A DNA stretch of 48,920 nt from Bryobacter sp. CoA8 C33. GTDB taxonomy: Bacteria; Acidobacteriota; Terriglobia; Bryobacterales; Bryobacteraceae. Both the position numbers and the translations under genes were made by a program. The notes beneath the pieces were generated by a model. The model made no database searches. It was not told the origin of the DNA and saw nothing but the letters and a program-made list of their open reading frames with translations. Each line of letters begins with the position of its first letter. Within the stretch, counting starts at the first letter, position 1. Location: positions 1-48,920 of the forward strand of contig JAINDK010000044.1 in the NCBI GenBank assembly GCA_019931185.1, in the 5' to 3' direction. Shown one piece after another: positions 29,340 through 38,759 of this stretch.

Positions 29340-32300
29340 TCAAAAGTACAACTTCAAGGCCATTTGCAGGATTCGGGGCGCTCCCGCTGAGAAGATCCGC
29401 CCCACTTGCGCTGGCTGGTTGATGTTGCCATTCGGATTGCCGAAGTTGGTGTGATTGAAGACATTGAACGCCTCAAAGCGGTACTGCAGGTAGCGGCTCT
29501 CCTTGCCTCCCAGCTGGAACGATTTACTCAAAATCGCGTCCATATTCTGAGAGCCCGGCCCACGAAGTATGTTGACGCCGCTATTGCCGTAAGTGAACGC
29601 GGCCGGGTTGGCGAATGCATTCGCGTCAAACCAGCGGTCGATGTTGGGCTGCTCCACCGTTCCCGCTCCGAGGCGATCCGGCCGGGTCGTGGTGCCAACG
29701 TTGGCGATGTCGCGGCCCGTGGTGGGCGTAAACGGCGATCCCGATTGCAGGCTGAGGATTCCCCCCAGCTGCCAGCCTCCCAGCAGCGCGTTGAGTGCAC
29801 CGCCTTGATCGAGAAAACGCCGCCCTTGGCCCACTGGCAGCTCGTACACCGTGCTGACCACCAAACGGTGTGGAGCATCCCAGCCGGCCAGCGACCGCGC
29901 TTCTCGCATGCTCCAGGGATTCTGGTCCGTTCCCGCCTCATAGATGGTTTTCGAATAGGTATAGGACGCCAGATACGTAAAGCCCTGGCGGAATCGACGC
30001 TCGAGGCGCATTTGCAGGGAATGGAAATTGCTGTTTCCCTCGGTCGTGTTGAATTGTATGGTCGAGAATTTGACGAAAGGACGCCGCGCCTGCAAGGCCC
30101 CGGCCGCGGGCGTTCTCGGCTGGTTCGCCTGATAGGAAATGTCCAGGTTGGTCCCCTTGCTGCCTACATATCCCAGCTCCAGCACCGTCGTCGGATCGAT
30201 CTGACGCTGGATGTTGAAACTCCACTCCTGCACATAGGAATTCTTGAAGTTCTCCTGGAACGCAAAGATCTCCGGCACCGGCATCGCCGTGCTGCCGGGA
30301 AAGGCATTGGCCAGCGTCAGAGTCGGCAGCAGAGGGTCGGTGACAAAGGTTTCGCCGCGGAAAAACGGCACCGATCCGATATTTTGCGTGCTGAGATTTC
30401 CTCCGACCAGCGTGTAGAAGATCCCGTAGCCGCCGCGCATCACCGTTCGCCCATTACCCAACAGGTCGTAGGAAAAGCCGAACCGCGGTGCGAAGCTATC
30501 GTAGATATTCCGGCGCAGCGTACGCGCGGGAAAACCCAGGGCTTGGCCCGAACTGACACCAAGATAGTCCAACTCCGCCTGATTGAAGAAGATAAAGGCG
30601 TCCGCATCGATCTTGCCATCCTCGCCGGTCGACGCAAGCGGCCGGCCCGTTTTCAAGTCGAAACTCCCGAGCCGGTTGCGTTCCTCCGTCGGTTGTCCGC
30701 TGAATTCATGACGTACCCCAAGGTTGAGCGTCAGCCGCTTGGACACCTTCCAGTCGTCCTGGATGAAGGTGCTGAGATTGATCCAGTTCACCACCTGCCG
30801 CAGACGGGGAAAGTTGCGCCCCGCCGAATTCGGCAGCCCCAGCACAAAGTCGGCAAGCGCGGTACCCGTTCCGGTCGGCCGCGCGGGATTCTGCGTCAAG
30901 ACCCCGTTGAAGCTGAAGTTTCCGCGCGCGTTGATGCCATTGAAGGCGGCGCGCCGGTACAAACGCAGGTCGCCCCCAATCTTGATCGTGTGTCCCCCGC
31001 GGATCCACGTGAACAGATCTGTAATGTTGTAGGTCGTGAAATTCTGCTGCAGCGGCCGGATGCCGATATCGCCAAAGTTTCCGTAACCAACGACGTTCAG
31101 GATGGGAAAACCTTCAATTTTTTCCCGTTTGCGCCCCTCGAGGCCGCCAATGCGCAACGTGTCAATGATGTTTTCCCCGCGGCTGAAGGTATCAAAATCC
31201 AGGTCAAACCGCGAAGTGGACCAGCGCAGATCATTCAGCTTGGCCGGTGAGATCGTGCGCGTGTAGCTCGCGACCGCATTGTAGTTGATCACGTTCTGCA
31301 GATCGCCGCCCACGAGAGGAAAGGGCCCTGGCACGCTCTCATCGCGCGTATCCCGCGTGAAGCGGCCTGAATAACTGTCCTTGTCGGTCAGCCGGTGATC
31401 GAGCTTGATGTTGTACTGATCGTTGGTCAGGCGTCCCACCTGATTGACGATGTAACGGTCTGCCGGTGAATTCGGCGTGGGGATGTAGCGCAAGAGCCCC
31501 GCCGCCTGCGGGCTGATACGATCGGCCGGGATCCGGTTGCCGGGAAAAGGAAAGCGGGTATTGGGGCGCACCGAAGTCGCCGGGTCATAAATTTGCGGCC
31601 CGTCATGGAAGTCGCCCGCGCGCTGCGCCGTGGTGGGGGCCAAGCTGTTTCTCACCGTTGCCAGCCGCTGCCGCGTACCCTCGAAGCCCCCAAAGAAAAA
31701 CATGCGGTTGCGCACAATCGGCCCCCCCAGCGTTCCGCCAAACTGGTTGCGCTTGCGGTCTTCGGCACGTGTGTCCCGGCTGAAGAAGTTTCGCGCATCG
31801 AATACGCGGTTGCGGAAGAACTCAAACAGATTTCCATGAAACTCATTTGTCCCCGACTTGGTCACCACCGACACGATGGCCGCTTGCCGGCCGCTGTCGG
31901 CGCCAAAGTTGCTGCTCTGCACCTTGAACTCCTGCACCATCTCGATCGAGGGACTGACCTGTACCGTCTGCGCATTTTGTTCAAAGTTTTCCGCTCCATC
32001 AATTTGAAATCCGGTAGCGCCACCGCGGTTTCCATTGACCAGAACGGAGGCTTGCCCCGTAAATTGGCTGTTGCCCTGCACCAGCGTTCCCGGGCTGAGT
32101 GCCGCCAGTTGCACGAAGTTGCGCCCATTTAGCGGCAGATCGACTACGCGCTTGTTATCAATCACCTGCCCCACGGCCGAGCTTTCAATGTCAACCTGCG
32201 CTACTTCCCCCGTCACTTGGATCGAATCAGCGACATTGCCCACCTGCAATTGAAAGTCGATGCGCGCCCGCTGATCGACGGCCAACTGCACACCCGAGCG

Positions 32301-32558
32301 TGTCTGGGCTCGAAACCCGTCGCGCTCTACCCGCACCCGGTAGTCACCGACAGGCAGGTTCGGCACCACATACAACCCCTCCGTGCCCGTCACACTGCGA
32401 TAGTCGACGTTGGTGCGGACATGCGTTACCACGACGCGCGCTTCGGGCACCGCCGCCCCCGAGGAATCGGTAATCTGTCCCGCGACGGTGGCTGTATTCA
32501 ACTGTGCCGTCAGCAATCCGGCCAGCACGAGGCCGAAAGCGATGATTCTGATTTTCAT
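29340..32558 (-). CDS. TonB-dependent receptor, Oar-like with carboxypeptidase-regulatory domain
   Basis: 1,072 residues from the ATG at 32558. The longer frame to 32672 overlaps the sulfatase gene, and the ATG has an upstream GAAGAGG. A signal peptide (1-18) precedes a carboxypeptidase-regulatory Ig-like domain (about 22-100: 'GQITDSSGAAVPEA'), a TonB plug ('VVDLPLNGRNF', 'GFQIDGAENFE') and a large outer-membrane beta-barrel ending in aromatic Phe ('LKLYF'), the usual BAM signal. It imports large ligands such as oligosaccharides or siderophores. It starts 19 bases downstream of the sulfatase stop, so they form an operon, suggesting uptake of products from sulfated compounds. Substrate is inference. 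Confidence 0.9.
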   Translation of the reverse strand: MKIRIIAFGLVLAGLLTAQLNTATVAGQITDSSGAAVPEARVVVTHVRTNVDYRSVTGTEGLYVVPNLPVGDYRVRVERDGFRAQTRSGVQLAVDQRARIDFQLQVGNVADSIQVTGEVAQVDIESSAVGQVIDNKRVVDLPLNGRNFVQLAALSPGTLVQGNSQFTGQASVLVNGNRGGATGFQIDGAENFEQNAQTVQVSPSIEMVQEFKVQSSNFGADSGRQAAIVSVVTKSGTNEFHGNLFEFFRNRVFDARNFFSRDTRAEDRKRNQFGGTLGGPIVRNRMFFFGGFEGTRQRLATVRNSLAPTTAQRAGDFHDGPQIYDPATSVRPNTRFPFPGNRIPADRISPQAAGLLRYIPTPNSPADRYIVNQVGRLTNDQYNIKLDHRLTDKDSYSGRFTRDTRDESVPGPFPLVGGDLQNVINYNAVASYTRTISPAKLNDLRWSTSRFDLDFDTFSRGENIIDTLRIGGLEGRKREKIEGFPILNVVGYGNFGDIGIRPLQQNFTTYNITDLFTWIRGGHTIKIGGDLRLYRRAAFNGINARGNFSFNGVLTQNPARPTGTGTALADFVLGLPNSAGRNFPRLRQVVNWINLSTFIQDDWKVSKRLTLNLGVRHEFSGQPTEERNRLGSFDLKTGRPLASTGEDGKIDADAFIFFNQAELDYLGVSSGQALGFPARTLRRNIYDSFAPRFGFSYDLLGNGRTVMRGGYGIFYTLVGGNLSTQNIGSVPFFRGETFVTDPLLPTLTLANAFPGSTAMPVPEIFAFQENFKNSYVQEWSFNIQRQIDPTTVLELGYVGSKGTNLDISYQANQPRTPAAGALQARRPFVKFSTIQFNTTEGNSNFHSLQMRLERRFRQGFTYLASYTYSKTIYEAGTDQNPWSMREARSLAGWDAPHRLVVSTVYELPVGQGRRFLDQGGALNALLGGWQLGGILSLQSGSPFTPTTGRDIANVGTTTRPDRLGAGTVEQPNIDRWFDANAFANPAAFTYGNSGVNILRGPGSQNMDAILSKSFQLGGKESRYLQYRFEAFNVFNHTNFGNPNGNINQPAQVGRIFSAGAPRILQMALKLYF

Positions 32559-32577
32559 GTCTAAAACCTCTTCCGCC

Positions 32578-33987
32578 TTAATTGCGGTAGTACCGCTTTT
32601 CCAGGTCTTCCGGGCTCGGCGGTTCCACCCGTGTCGGCTTTCGCCGCAGGTCGACGCCCGCCCCGGCGTCACGCCACCATGCCTTTAGCTCAGCCAGCAG
32701 CCGCCGTGTCACTTCCTGGTTCAGTTGGGAGACATCCCGGCTTTCGCCGGTATCGGTGGACAGATCGTACAGTTGCACCCGGCTGTATTCGTGGTCGCTG
32801 AATAACTTCCACTTGCCTTTTCGTACAGCCATCGGGAGACTGGGTTCCACACCGCGCTGAGGAAAATGGAATTCAAAGAATATGGAGCGGTCTTCGGCCG
32901 GCGCCTTGCCGTTGGCGGCGGCCACCAGATCGAGGCCACCGTCCGTTTTCCAGCTTGCCGGCGGCCTGGCCGCCGCTGCCTTGAGGAAGGTGGGAAAGAC
33001 GTCCAGCATACTGGCCGGCGTCGCGCAGGTCTGACCGCGCGGCACCCGTCCCGGCCAATAAAGAATTCCCGGCTCGCGAATCCCGCCTTCCCAGAGCTGC
33101 GTTTTCATGCCCTTCAGCGGCCAGGCGGAACCGCGCGAGTACTTCGCGCTATGCGCCTCGGGCCCGTTATCACTCGAAAACAGGATCATCGTGTTGCTGG
33201 CCGCACCCAGTTCCTCGAGCGCGCGCAACAGCCGGCCTACACCTTGATCCATGTCCGTGACAGTTTGAAAATAGGTCTGTTCCTCCAGGCTCCAGTACTT
33301 GTACTTCTCCGCCTGATGGGCCAGCGGCGCCAGCGGTTCGTGAGGAGCGTTGTACCAAAGGTTGAGAAAAAACGGCTTTCCCTGGGGCGCTTTTTTGAGG
33401 GCCTGGATCGCGCCTTCGGTCTGGATATCCGTCACATGACCCTCAACGACCCGCGGCCGCGATTCGTTCTCGATCATCTCCGGGTTCATCGACCTGGCAT
33501 ATTTGATCCAGGGAGAACTGGGCCTTCCGCCGAAGCAGCCGTAGAAGTAGTCATAGCCTCGCTTGCGCGGCTCAGGGGCTTCCGGGGGTTCACCCAGGTG
33601 CCACTTGCCCACATGGGCTGTGTAATAGCCAGCTTCTTGCAGCACCCGCGGCAAGCTGACCGCTGTCTCCGGCAGGGGATAACGAGGGAGCGATTCCGGC
33701 AGATCGGCGTGATGGATCCCAAATCGCTGCGGGTAGCACCCGGTCATCAGGGCCGCCCGCGACGGCGTACAAACCGGGGATACCGAGTATAGATTCGTGA
33801 ATCGCGTACCCTGACTGGCCAACCGGTCGAGATTCGGCGTCTGGATAACACGATTTCCAAAGCAACCCAAGTCGGCATAGCCGAGGTCGTCGCAATAAAT
33901 GATGATCAGATTCGGGCGGCTGGACGGCGCGGCGAGCGCCGCCGAACAACCCGCACCGAGGAAAGACCGGCGGGAGAGAGCAGGCAA
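32578..33987 (-). CDS. Secreted sulfatase (arylsulfatase A family)
   Basis: 469 residues starting at TTG (33987), with GGAGG five bases upstream. The Tat signal is 'SRRSFLGAGCSAA'. The formylglycine motif CxPSR is C73-T-P-S-R77, with the metal ligands D33-D34 ('YCDDLGYADLG'), the second signature 'HVGKWHLG' and a late 'SSDNGPE' Asp/Asn pair; all are intact. It would need the formylglycine-generating enzyme, not present in this window, or another sulfatase-maturing enzyme. It hydrolyses sulfate esters of polysaccharides or small molecules outside the cytoplasm. It is transcribed divergently from the regulator at 34106 and shares an operon with the TonB receptor. Confidence 0.9.
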   Translation of the reverse strand: MPALSRRSFLGAGCSAALAAPSSRPNLIIIYCDDLGYADLGCFGNRVIQTPNLDRLASQGTRFTNLYSVSPVCTPSRAALMTGCYPQRFGIHHADLPESLPRYPLPETAVSLPRVLQEAGYYTAHVGKWHLGEPPEAPEPRKRGYDYFYGCFGGRPSSPWIKYARSMNPEMIENESRPRVVEGHVTDIQTEGAIQALKKAPQGKPFFLNLWYNAPHEPLAPLAHQAEKYKYWSLEEQTYFQTVTDMDQGVGRLLRALEELGAASNTMILFSSDNGPEAHSAKYSRGSAWPLKGMKTQLWEGGIREPGILYWPGRVPRGQTCATPASMLDVFPTFLKAAAARPPASWKTDGGLDLVAAANGKAPAEDRSIFFEFHFPQRGVEPSLPMAVRKGKWKLFSDHEYSRVQLYDLSTDTGESRDVSQLNQEVTRRLLAELKAWWRDAGAGVDLRRKPTRVEPPSPEDLEKRYYRN

Positions 33988-34064
33988 AAGAACCTCCAGA
34001 ATTCGCTATCCGGGAACAGACGCCATGGACTTTTGCCCAGGGTCCGGCTCAAGCGGCTAACTGG

Positions 34065-34089
34065 ATTGTGAGCGTTCCGCTCGTGCAAT
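34065..34089. promoter_or_regulatory. Imperfect dyad operator candidate between sulfatase and regulator
   Basis: ATTG (34065-34068) and GAGCG (34070-34074) are mirrored by CGCTC (34078-34082) and CAAT (34086-34089) around a TTC centre. The inner GAGCG-TTC-CGCTC arms are exact. The site lies in the 118-base divergent control region and inside the spacer of the promoter below, where a bound dimer would block or modulate transcription of the regulator gene. Confidence 0.4.
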
Positions 34090-34094
34090 ACAAT
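34066..34094 (+). promoter_or_regulatory. Sigma-70-type promoter of the winged-helix regulator
   Basis: TTGTGA (34066-34071) and TACAAT (34089-34094) are separated by exactly 17 bases, a near-consensus sigma-70 promoter. Transcription would begin at about 34101, only a few bases before the GTG at 34106, so either translation is nearly leaderless or an internal start (GTG 34127, or TTG 34181, which has GAGGAG upstream) is used. Confidence 0.55.
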
Positions 34095-34105
34095 GTGGAA
34101 TCTCC

Positions 34106-35374
34106 GTGCAACACTGTGAATCGTCTGTGACTCACCCCGTACACCCCCCGCTTTTACCTTCGCTTGAGGAGCGGCGGCGCTTGACGGAGCGCATCGCCGC
34201 CAGCGAGGGCTTCAAGAAAGCCGCGAGGCTGCGGCAGATGTTTTTGTTTCTCGCCGAGAGGTCTTTTCGGGACCCGCCGGAATCCGTCAAGGAGCAGGAA
34301 ATCGGCATTGAAGTTTTCGCCCGCGAACCCGGATACGATCCTGGCGAAGACAATATCGTGCGGAATGCAGCGCGGCAATTGCGGGTCAAGCTCAGGGAGT
34401 ATTTCGAAGGCGAGGGGGCGGGCGAATCCTGGCTTGTCGATATGCCAAAAGGTGGCTACCGCCTGGTCTGTGAGCCACGAAAGGGAGTAGAGACCCCGCC
34501 GGCGCCCTCAACCTGGCGATCCCAGCGGCTGGCTCTGATTGTCTTCCTGCTCGCGCTCTCTGTCGCCGTCAATCTGCTGCAGTGGCTGGCCCCTCGCGCC
34601 CCGGCCACGGCCGGGGCGCCCAGTCTGGCCACTACTCTGTTTCCGCCGGCTTCGCCGGCGCCGCGCATCGTTGTCGGCGATTTCGGCCTATTTCTGCTCT
34701 CCAGTTTGCAGAACAAGCGCTTCCCACTGAACGACTATGCCGATCGCCGCTACCTGAACTTCCTTGCGCCAAAACACTCGCCCCCGTTTCTGCAGCCCTT
34801 TGGCGAATTACTCAGCACCCGGCAGATCGTCAGCATGGGGGAATTGAACGGCGCCATCTCCCTGTTGCAATCGCTTGCAAGCTCCTCCCAATATCCGGAG
34901 ATCCGTCACGCCCGCACCGTTACCGCTCGCGATCTGCGCGAGACAAGTACGATTCTGCTCGGAACCGAAAACACAAACCCCTGGTTCAAGCTATTCGATC
35001 ACCGCGTGCGGATGCAATTTCTCCAGGGAGGCTTTCAGTCCCTGTCCCATCCCTCGCAACGCTTCGGCGTGGAAGTGTCGGGGGCCCGAGCCAGTGGTGG
35101 CCGCGGTTATGCTCACCTCGCCATGCTGAGGCTGCCGTCGCAGGCAAAAGTATTCATGATCTCTGGTCTCAACATGTCCGCGGTCGACGCCGGTGCTGAA
35201 TTTGCCACTCGCCCACAAGGGCTCGAAGAATTATGCGAAAAGCTGGCCGTGAAACCCGGCCAGCTTTCCGAATTCGAAGCGATTGTCGAAACACAGTCGG
35301 CTGACTTCACCCCGACGCGCTACCGCGTGGTGTGGGCGAGCCTGATTTCCGCGCCCGCCGGCCTCAGAAACTAA
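34106..35374 (+). CDS. Membrane-anchored winged-helix regulator (ToxR/CadC-like topology)
   Basis: 422 residues if the first GTG is used; GTG 34127 and TTG 34181 are alternatives. The N-terminal domain (about 20-123) has 'KEQEIGIEVFAREPGYDPGE', 'NIVRNAARQLRVKLREYF' and 'MPKGGYRLV', a pattern of winged-helix OmpR-like domains common in Acidobacteriota and Planctomycetes. One transmembrane helix follows (about 142-161), then a C-terminal domain of about 240 residues that I do not recognise, predicted to be periplasmic. This is the layout of one-component membrane sensors. It is divergent from the sulfatase-TonB operon and convergent with a second TonB receptor (11-base overlap), so it probably controls them; that is inference. 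Confidence 0.7.
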   Translation: MQHCESSVTHPVHPPLLPSLEERRRLTERIAASEGFKKAARLRQMFLFLAERSFRDPPESVKEQEIGIEVFAREPGYDPGEDNIVRNAARQLRVKLREYFEGEGAGESWLVDMPKGGYRLVCEPRKGVETPPAPSTWRSQRLALIVFLLALSVAVNLLQWLAPRAPATAGAPSLATTLFPPASPAPRIVVGDFGLFLLSSLQNKRFPLNDYADRRYLNFLAPKHSPPFLQPFGELLSTRQIVSMGELNGAISLLQSLASSSQYPEIRHARTVTARDLRETSTILLGTENTNPWFKLFDHRVRMQFLQGGFQSLSHPSQRFGVEVSGARASGGRGYAHLAMLRLPSQAKVFMISGLNMSAVDAGAEFATRPQGLEELCEKLAVKPGQLSEFEAIVETQSADFTPTRYRVVWASLISAPAGLRN

Positions 35375-38300
35375 ACCGCAATGCCACCTGCAGGCGCCGC
35401 CCTTCGAGCGCACCGAGGATGCGGCCAAAGGTCGGGCTGGCCACGTTCACATCCGGCGGATTGAAGCGGACGTTGTTGAAGGCATTGAAGGCCTCGAACT
35501 GGAAGCGCAGGTTATAACGTTCGGTGAAGTTCCAGGTCTTGAACAGCGACAGGTCAAAGTTGCGGAAGCCCGGGCCGACGATGACGTTGCGGCCGGAGTT
35601 GCCGAAGGTGAGCGGCGCGGCGGCGCGGAATGCGTTCGGGTTGATCCAGAACAGGTTCGAGTTGTTCGAACCAAAACCCTCGCCGGGGGTGATGCCATTG
35701 AAGCTCGACTTGGGGTCGATGCCGGTGGCGTCGGCCCGCTGCGTGACAAAGCCAATGCCGGTGTTGTTCGGCGAGCCGATCACGCGGTGCACGCCCGATT
35801 GCAGGGCCCCGATCGCGTTCAACTGCCAGTTGCCGAGCAGCAGGTCGGTGGTCTTGTTCCAGCTTGAGCCAAAGCGCTTGCCCTTGCCCACGGGAATTTC
35901 ATAGGTTCCGGAGAAAACGAAGCGGTGAGCGATATTGAAGTCCGACGGCCCCCAATCGAGCTGGAAGTTGGCCGGGTTCAGGTTCGGCGTGCCCCAGGAG
36001 CCGCCCGAGTCATTGTCCATCGACTTCGACCAGGAATAAGCCGTCAGCAGCGAAAAGCCGTTTTCGAAGCGGCGGTCGAGGCGCAGGTTCAAGGCATGGA
36101 ACTGGCTCATGCCCGACAGCGACGAGTACAGCATGCCGTTCAGCCGGGAGAAGCGCCGCACGCCGGGAGTCACGCGGTAGAGCACGCCGGGTGTGGCATC
36201 GGCGTCGGAGTTAAAGCGCTTGGTCAGGCGCCGCCCCTGTGAGCCCACGTAGGCCGCCTCGGCCACCCACTTGTTGCCGAGTGAGCGCTGCAGCGACAGG
36301 TTCCACATATAGATGCGCGGCTTGCGGCCGTCCATTTCCTGCGCGAACAGAAAGATACCCTGCGGAGTCTGGTAGTTTGCGTCGATCGGCGGAATCTGAA
36401 TAATCGGCAGAGCGTTTACGCCGAAGGTCATCTCCGGCAGACCCCGGCCGGTGAAGTTGTTGTTCTGCTGAGCAAAGACCGGAGGGCCGTTCGTGATGAA
36501 CTGGGTTTCGTTCATCTGCCCCTGATCGAAGTAGGTACCGATACCACCACGCATGACCCAGGCCTGGGCGAAGGTTGGGTTATAGGCGAAGCCGAAGCGC
36601 GGAGCAAAATTCCTGTAATCCGGGCTGACTACGGAATTACGCACCTGGCCTAGCGTGGGGAAGAGTTGCCGGCCGGTGCGGAAGTCGAAGCCATACACAT
36701 TGCGCCGCTCCTGCTCGATCGGCGCGGGGGGCGTGATGATTTCATGACGCAGACCGTAGTTCAGCGTCAGCGAACGCGATACCTTCCAGTCGTCCTGGAT
36801 GAAGAGGTTCTGCGTGTAGAAACGGAAGTTGGTCGCCGACGAGCCCACGGCGCCAGAGCCATTGAGCGGGTAGCCCAGCAGGAAGTCAGCAACCGGATTG
36901 CCGGTGCCGCCCACCGGGTTGCCGGTTGCCGGGTCGAGCGCCGAAGTGTAGGCCGGGCTGCCGAAGGTGAAGCTGCCGCGCGGCCCATTGTCGGAATTAT
37001 TGAAGTTGCGCGACTGGCGAATCTCGTAGCCCCATTTCACCGTGTGCCCGCCCTTGATCCAGGTCGTCGCATTCGAAATCTGGTAGTTGTGCAGGTTATT
37101 GCCCTGCGTCAGGCCGTTCGAGCCGATACCGGAGAAACCGACCCAACCGATATTGGGCACGCCGAAGTTGCGCGGCACGTCGGAGACGCCCGTGATGCCG
37201 ACTTCGGAAGCAATGTTGCGGTCGACCGGAACCTGCTGGCCAAAGAGCTTGGCCTGGTTATAAGCCAGCCGGAATACGTTCACCACGTTCGGCTTCAGCG
37301 TCGAGGCAACCTGGGCAACCGCTGCCCGTCCGAAGCTGATTACCTGCGCTCCGCCCAGCGGCTGCAAGGCCGCCGGAGAGAGCGGAGCATCCTGCTCGTT
37401 GTAGCGGAAGAAGAGCTGGTGCATATCGTTCAGCCGGTAGTCGGCACGAATGTTGAACTGGTCGTCGTTGAGCCGCTGCACGGGAATGCCAATGAGATTT
37501 ACGCCTTCCACCGCCGCCGAGTTCGTCACCGGAATGTATGGGAAGAAATTGCGGCTGACCCGGTTGAAGCGGTTTGACGGAATGATGTTGCCCGGAAAGG
37601 GAGTACGCGTGTTCGTGGCCGGGTTGAAGGTGAGCGGATCATGGATGATCTGCGGGGCGCGTTCGGCAAAGATGTTCTGCGTGAAATTGCCAGCCAATTC
37701 CGCGTTCTGCCGGGGGAAAAGCCCGCGCTGCGTAATGCCAAGGCGCTGGCGGAAGCCTTCGAAGTTACCGAAGATAAAGAGCCGGTCCTTGATGATCGGA
37801 CCGCCGACGGCGAAGCCGAACTGGTTCCGCTTGAACGGCTCGACCGTGCGGGCAAAGAAGGTGCGGGCGTCGAGGGCGTTATTGCGGAGGAAGTGGAAGA
37901 GACTGCCATGCCACTGGTTCGTGCCGCCGCGGCTGGCCACATTGATGATACCCGGCGAGTTGCCGAACTCGGCCTGGAAGAAGTTGCGCTGGATCTTGAA
38001 TTCCTGAACGGCGTCGAGCGAGGGCGTGATCGAGGAGTCGCCGACGCGGGGATTGCGCAACTCCACTCCGTCGAACAGATAGGAGGTGGAGCTTTCGCGC
38101 TGGCCACCCACCAGGATCGAGCGGTCGGAACGGCTTGTGGTGGAGGCGACAAAGCTCGCCGGACCCTGCGCGGCCGGAATCTGCGGCACCACTCCCGGCG
38201 ACAAGGAGCCGAGCGTGATGTAGTTGCGCCCATTCAGCGGTAAGTCGTTGATTGCCTTGCGCGTGACGGTCTGGCCCAGGGAGGCCGTGTCGGGCTCCAG

Positions 38301-38663
38301 CAGCGGCGCCACGGTGCCGGATACCGTCACGGTTTCCGTCACCTGTCCCAGCTTCAGCTTGACGTCGGCGCGGGCCGATTGGGCGATGCCAAGATCGAGC
38401 TGTTCGATCACGTAGTTTTGAAAACCCGCCGCCTGTATCGAGATTCGGTAGCGCCCGGGAGGCAACTGCGGAAAGGCATAGTCTCCGCCGCCATCCACGT
38501 TCGCCTTGCGATTCAGGCCCGTGTTGACTTCCGTGAGGGTGAGAGAGGCCGAGGGTACGGCCGACCCGGATTCGTCGGTGACGGTTCCGGAAATGGCCGA
38601 GGTATTCGTTTGGGCGAACAGTGCGCCAAGGGTGAGGAGGAAACTCAGTAATGCTTTGGACAT
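35364..38663 (-). CDS. TonB-dependent receptor, Oar-like with carboxypeptidase-regulatory domain
   Basis: 1,099 residues. The signal peptide (1-17), a carboxypeptidase-regulatory domain (about 20-105: 'SGTVTDESGSAVPSA'), plug ('INDLPLNGRNYITLG', 'LVGGQRESSTSYLFDGVEL') and barrel end in 'LRFSF', with the terminal Phe BAM signal. It shares the overall pattern of the receptor at 29340 but differs in most barrel residues, so they are paralogues with probably different ligands. It is preceded on the minus strand by an AT-rich promoter region, and murB ends 96 bases upstream. Convergent with the membrane-anchored regulator, it may belong to the same regulon. Confidence 0.9.
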   Translation of the reverse strand: MSKALLSFLLTLGALFAQTNTSAISGTVTDESGSAVPSASLTLTEVNTGLNRKANVDGGGDYAFPQLPPGRYRISIQAAGFQNYVIEQLDLGIAQSARADVKLKLGQVTETVTVSGTVAPLLEPDTASLGQTVTRKAINDLPLNGRNYITLGSLSPGVVPQIPAAQGPASFVASTTSRSDRSILVGGQRESSTSYLFDGVELRNPRVGDSSITPSLDAVQEFKIQRNFFQAEFGNSPGIINVASRGGTNQWHGSLFHFLRNNALDARTFFARTVEPFKRNQFGFAVGGPIIKDRLFIFGNFEGFRQRLGITQRGLFPRQNAELAGNFTQNIFAERAPQIIHDPLTFNPATNTRTPFPGNIIPSNRFNRVSRNFFPYIPVTNSAAVEGVNLIGIPVQRLNDDQFNIRADYRLNDMHQLFFRYNEQDAPLSPAALQPLGGAQVISFGRAAVAQVASTLKPNVVNVFRLAYNQAKLFGQQVPVDRNIASEVGITGVSDVPRNFGVPNIGWVGFSGIGSNGLTQGNNLHNYQISNATTWIKGGHTVKWGYEIRQSRNFNNSDNGPRGSFTFGSPAYTSALDPATGNPVGGTGNPVADFLLGYPLNGSGAVGSSATNFRFYTQNLFIQDDWKVSRSLTLNYGLRHEIITPPAPIEQERRNVYGFDFRTGRQLFPTLGQVRNSVVSPDYRNFAPRFGFAYNPTFAQAWVMRGGIGTYFDQGQMNETQFITNGPPVFAQQNNNFTGRGLPEMTFGVNALPIIQIPPIDANYQTPQGIFLFAQEMDGRKPRIYMWNLSLQRSLGNKWVAEAAYVGSQGRRLTKRFNSDADATPGVLYRVTPGVRRFSRLNGMLYSSLSGMSQFHALNLRLDRRFENGFSLLTAYSWSKSMDNDSGGSWGTPNLNPANFQLDWGPSDFNIAHRFVFSGTYEIPVGKGKRFGSSWNKTTDLLLGNWQLNAIGALQSGVHRVIGSPNNTGIGFVTQRADATGIDPKSSFNGITPGEGFGSNNSNLFWINPNAFRAAAPLTFGNSGRNVIVGPGFRNFDLSLFKTWNFTERYNLRFQFEAFNAFNNVRFNPPDVNVASPTFGRILGALEGRRLQVALRFSF

Positions 38664-38727
38664 ACGTAGTCAGTGGTTTGAGTTCTATCAAAATGCCGAA
38701 GCGATGGCAATCAGAATGAGTTTTAGT

Positions 38728-38756
38728 AATGTATATTTAAAAATTTTGTTATCCAA
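38728..38756 (-). promoter_or_regulatory. AT-rich promoter of the second TonB receptor
   Basis: On the minus strand, TTGGAT (38756-38751) and TACATT (38733-38728) have a 17-base spacer made almost entirely of A and T, in a genome near 60-65% GC. It lies 65 bases before the TonB gene start and just after the murB stop, so the receptor is likely transcribed separately from murB. An AT-rich spacer of this sort often marks an upstream-activated or nucleoid-protein-silenced promoter. Confidence 0.45.
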
Positions 38757-38759
38757 GCT

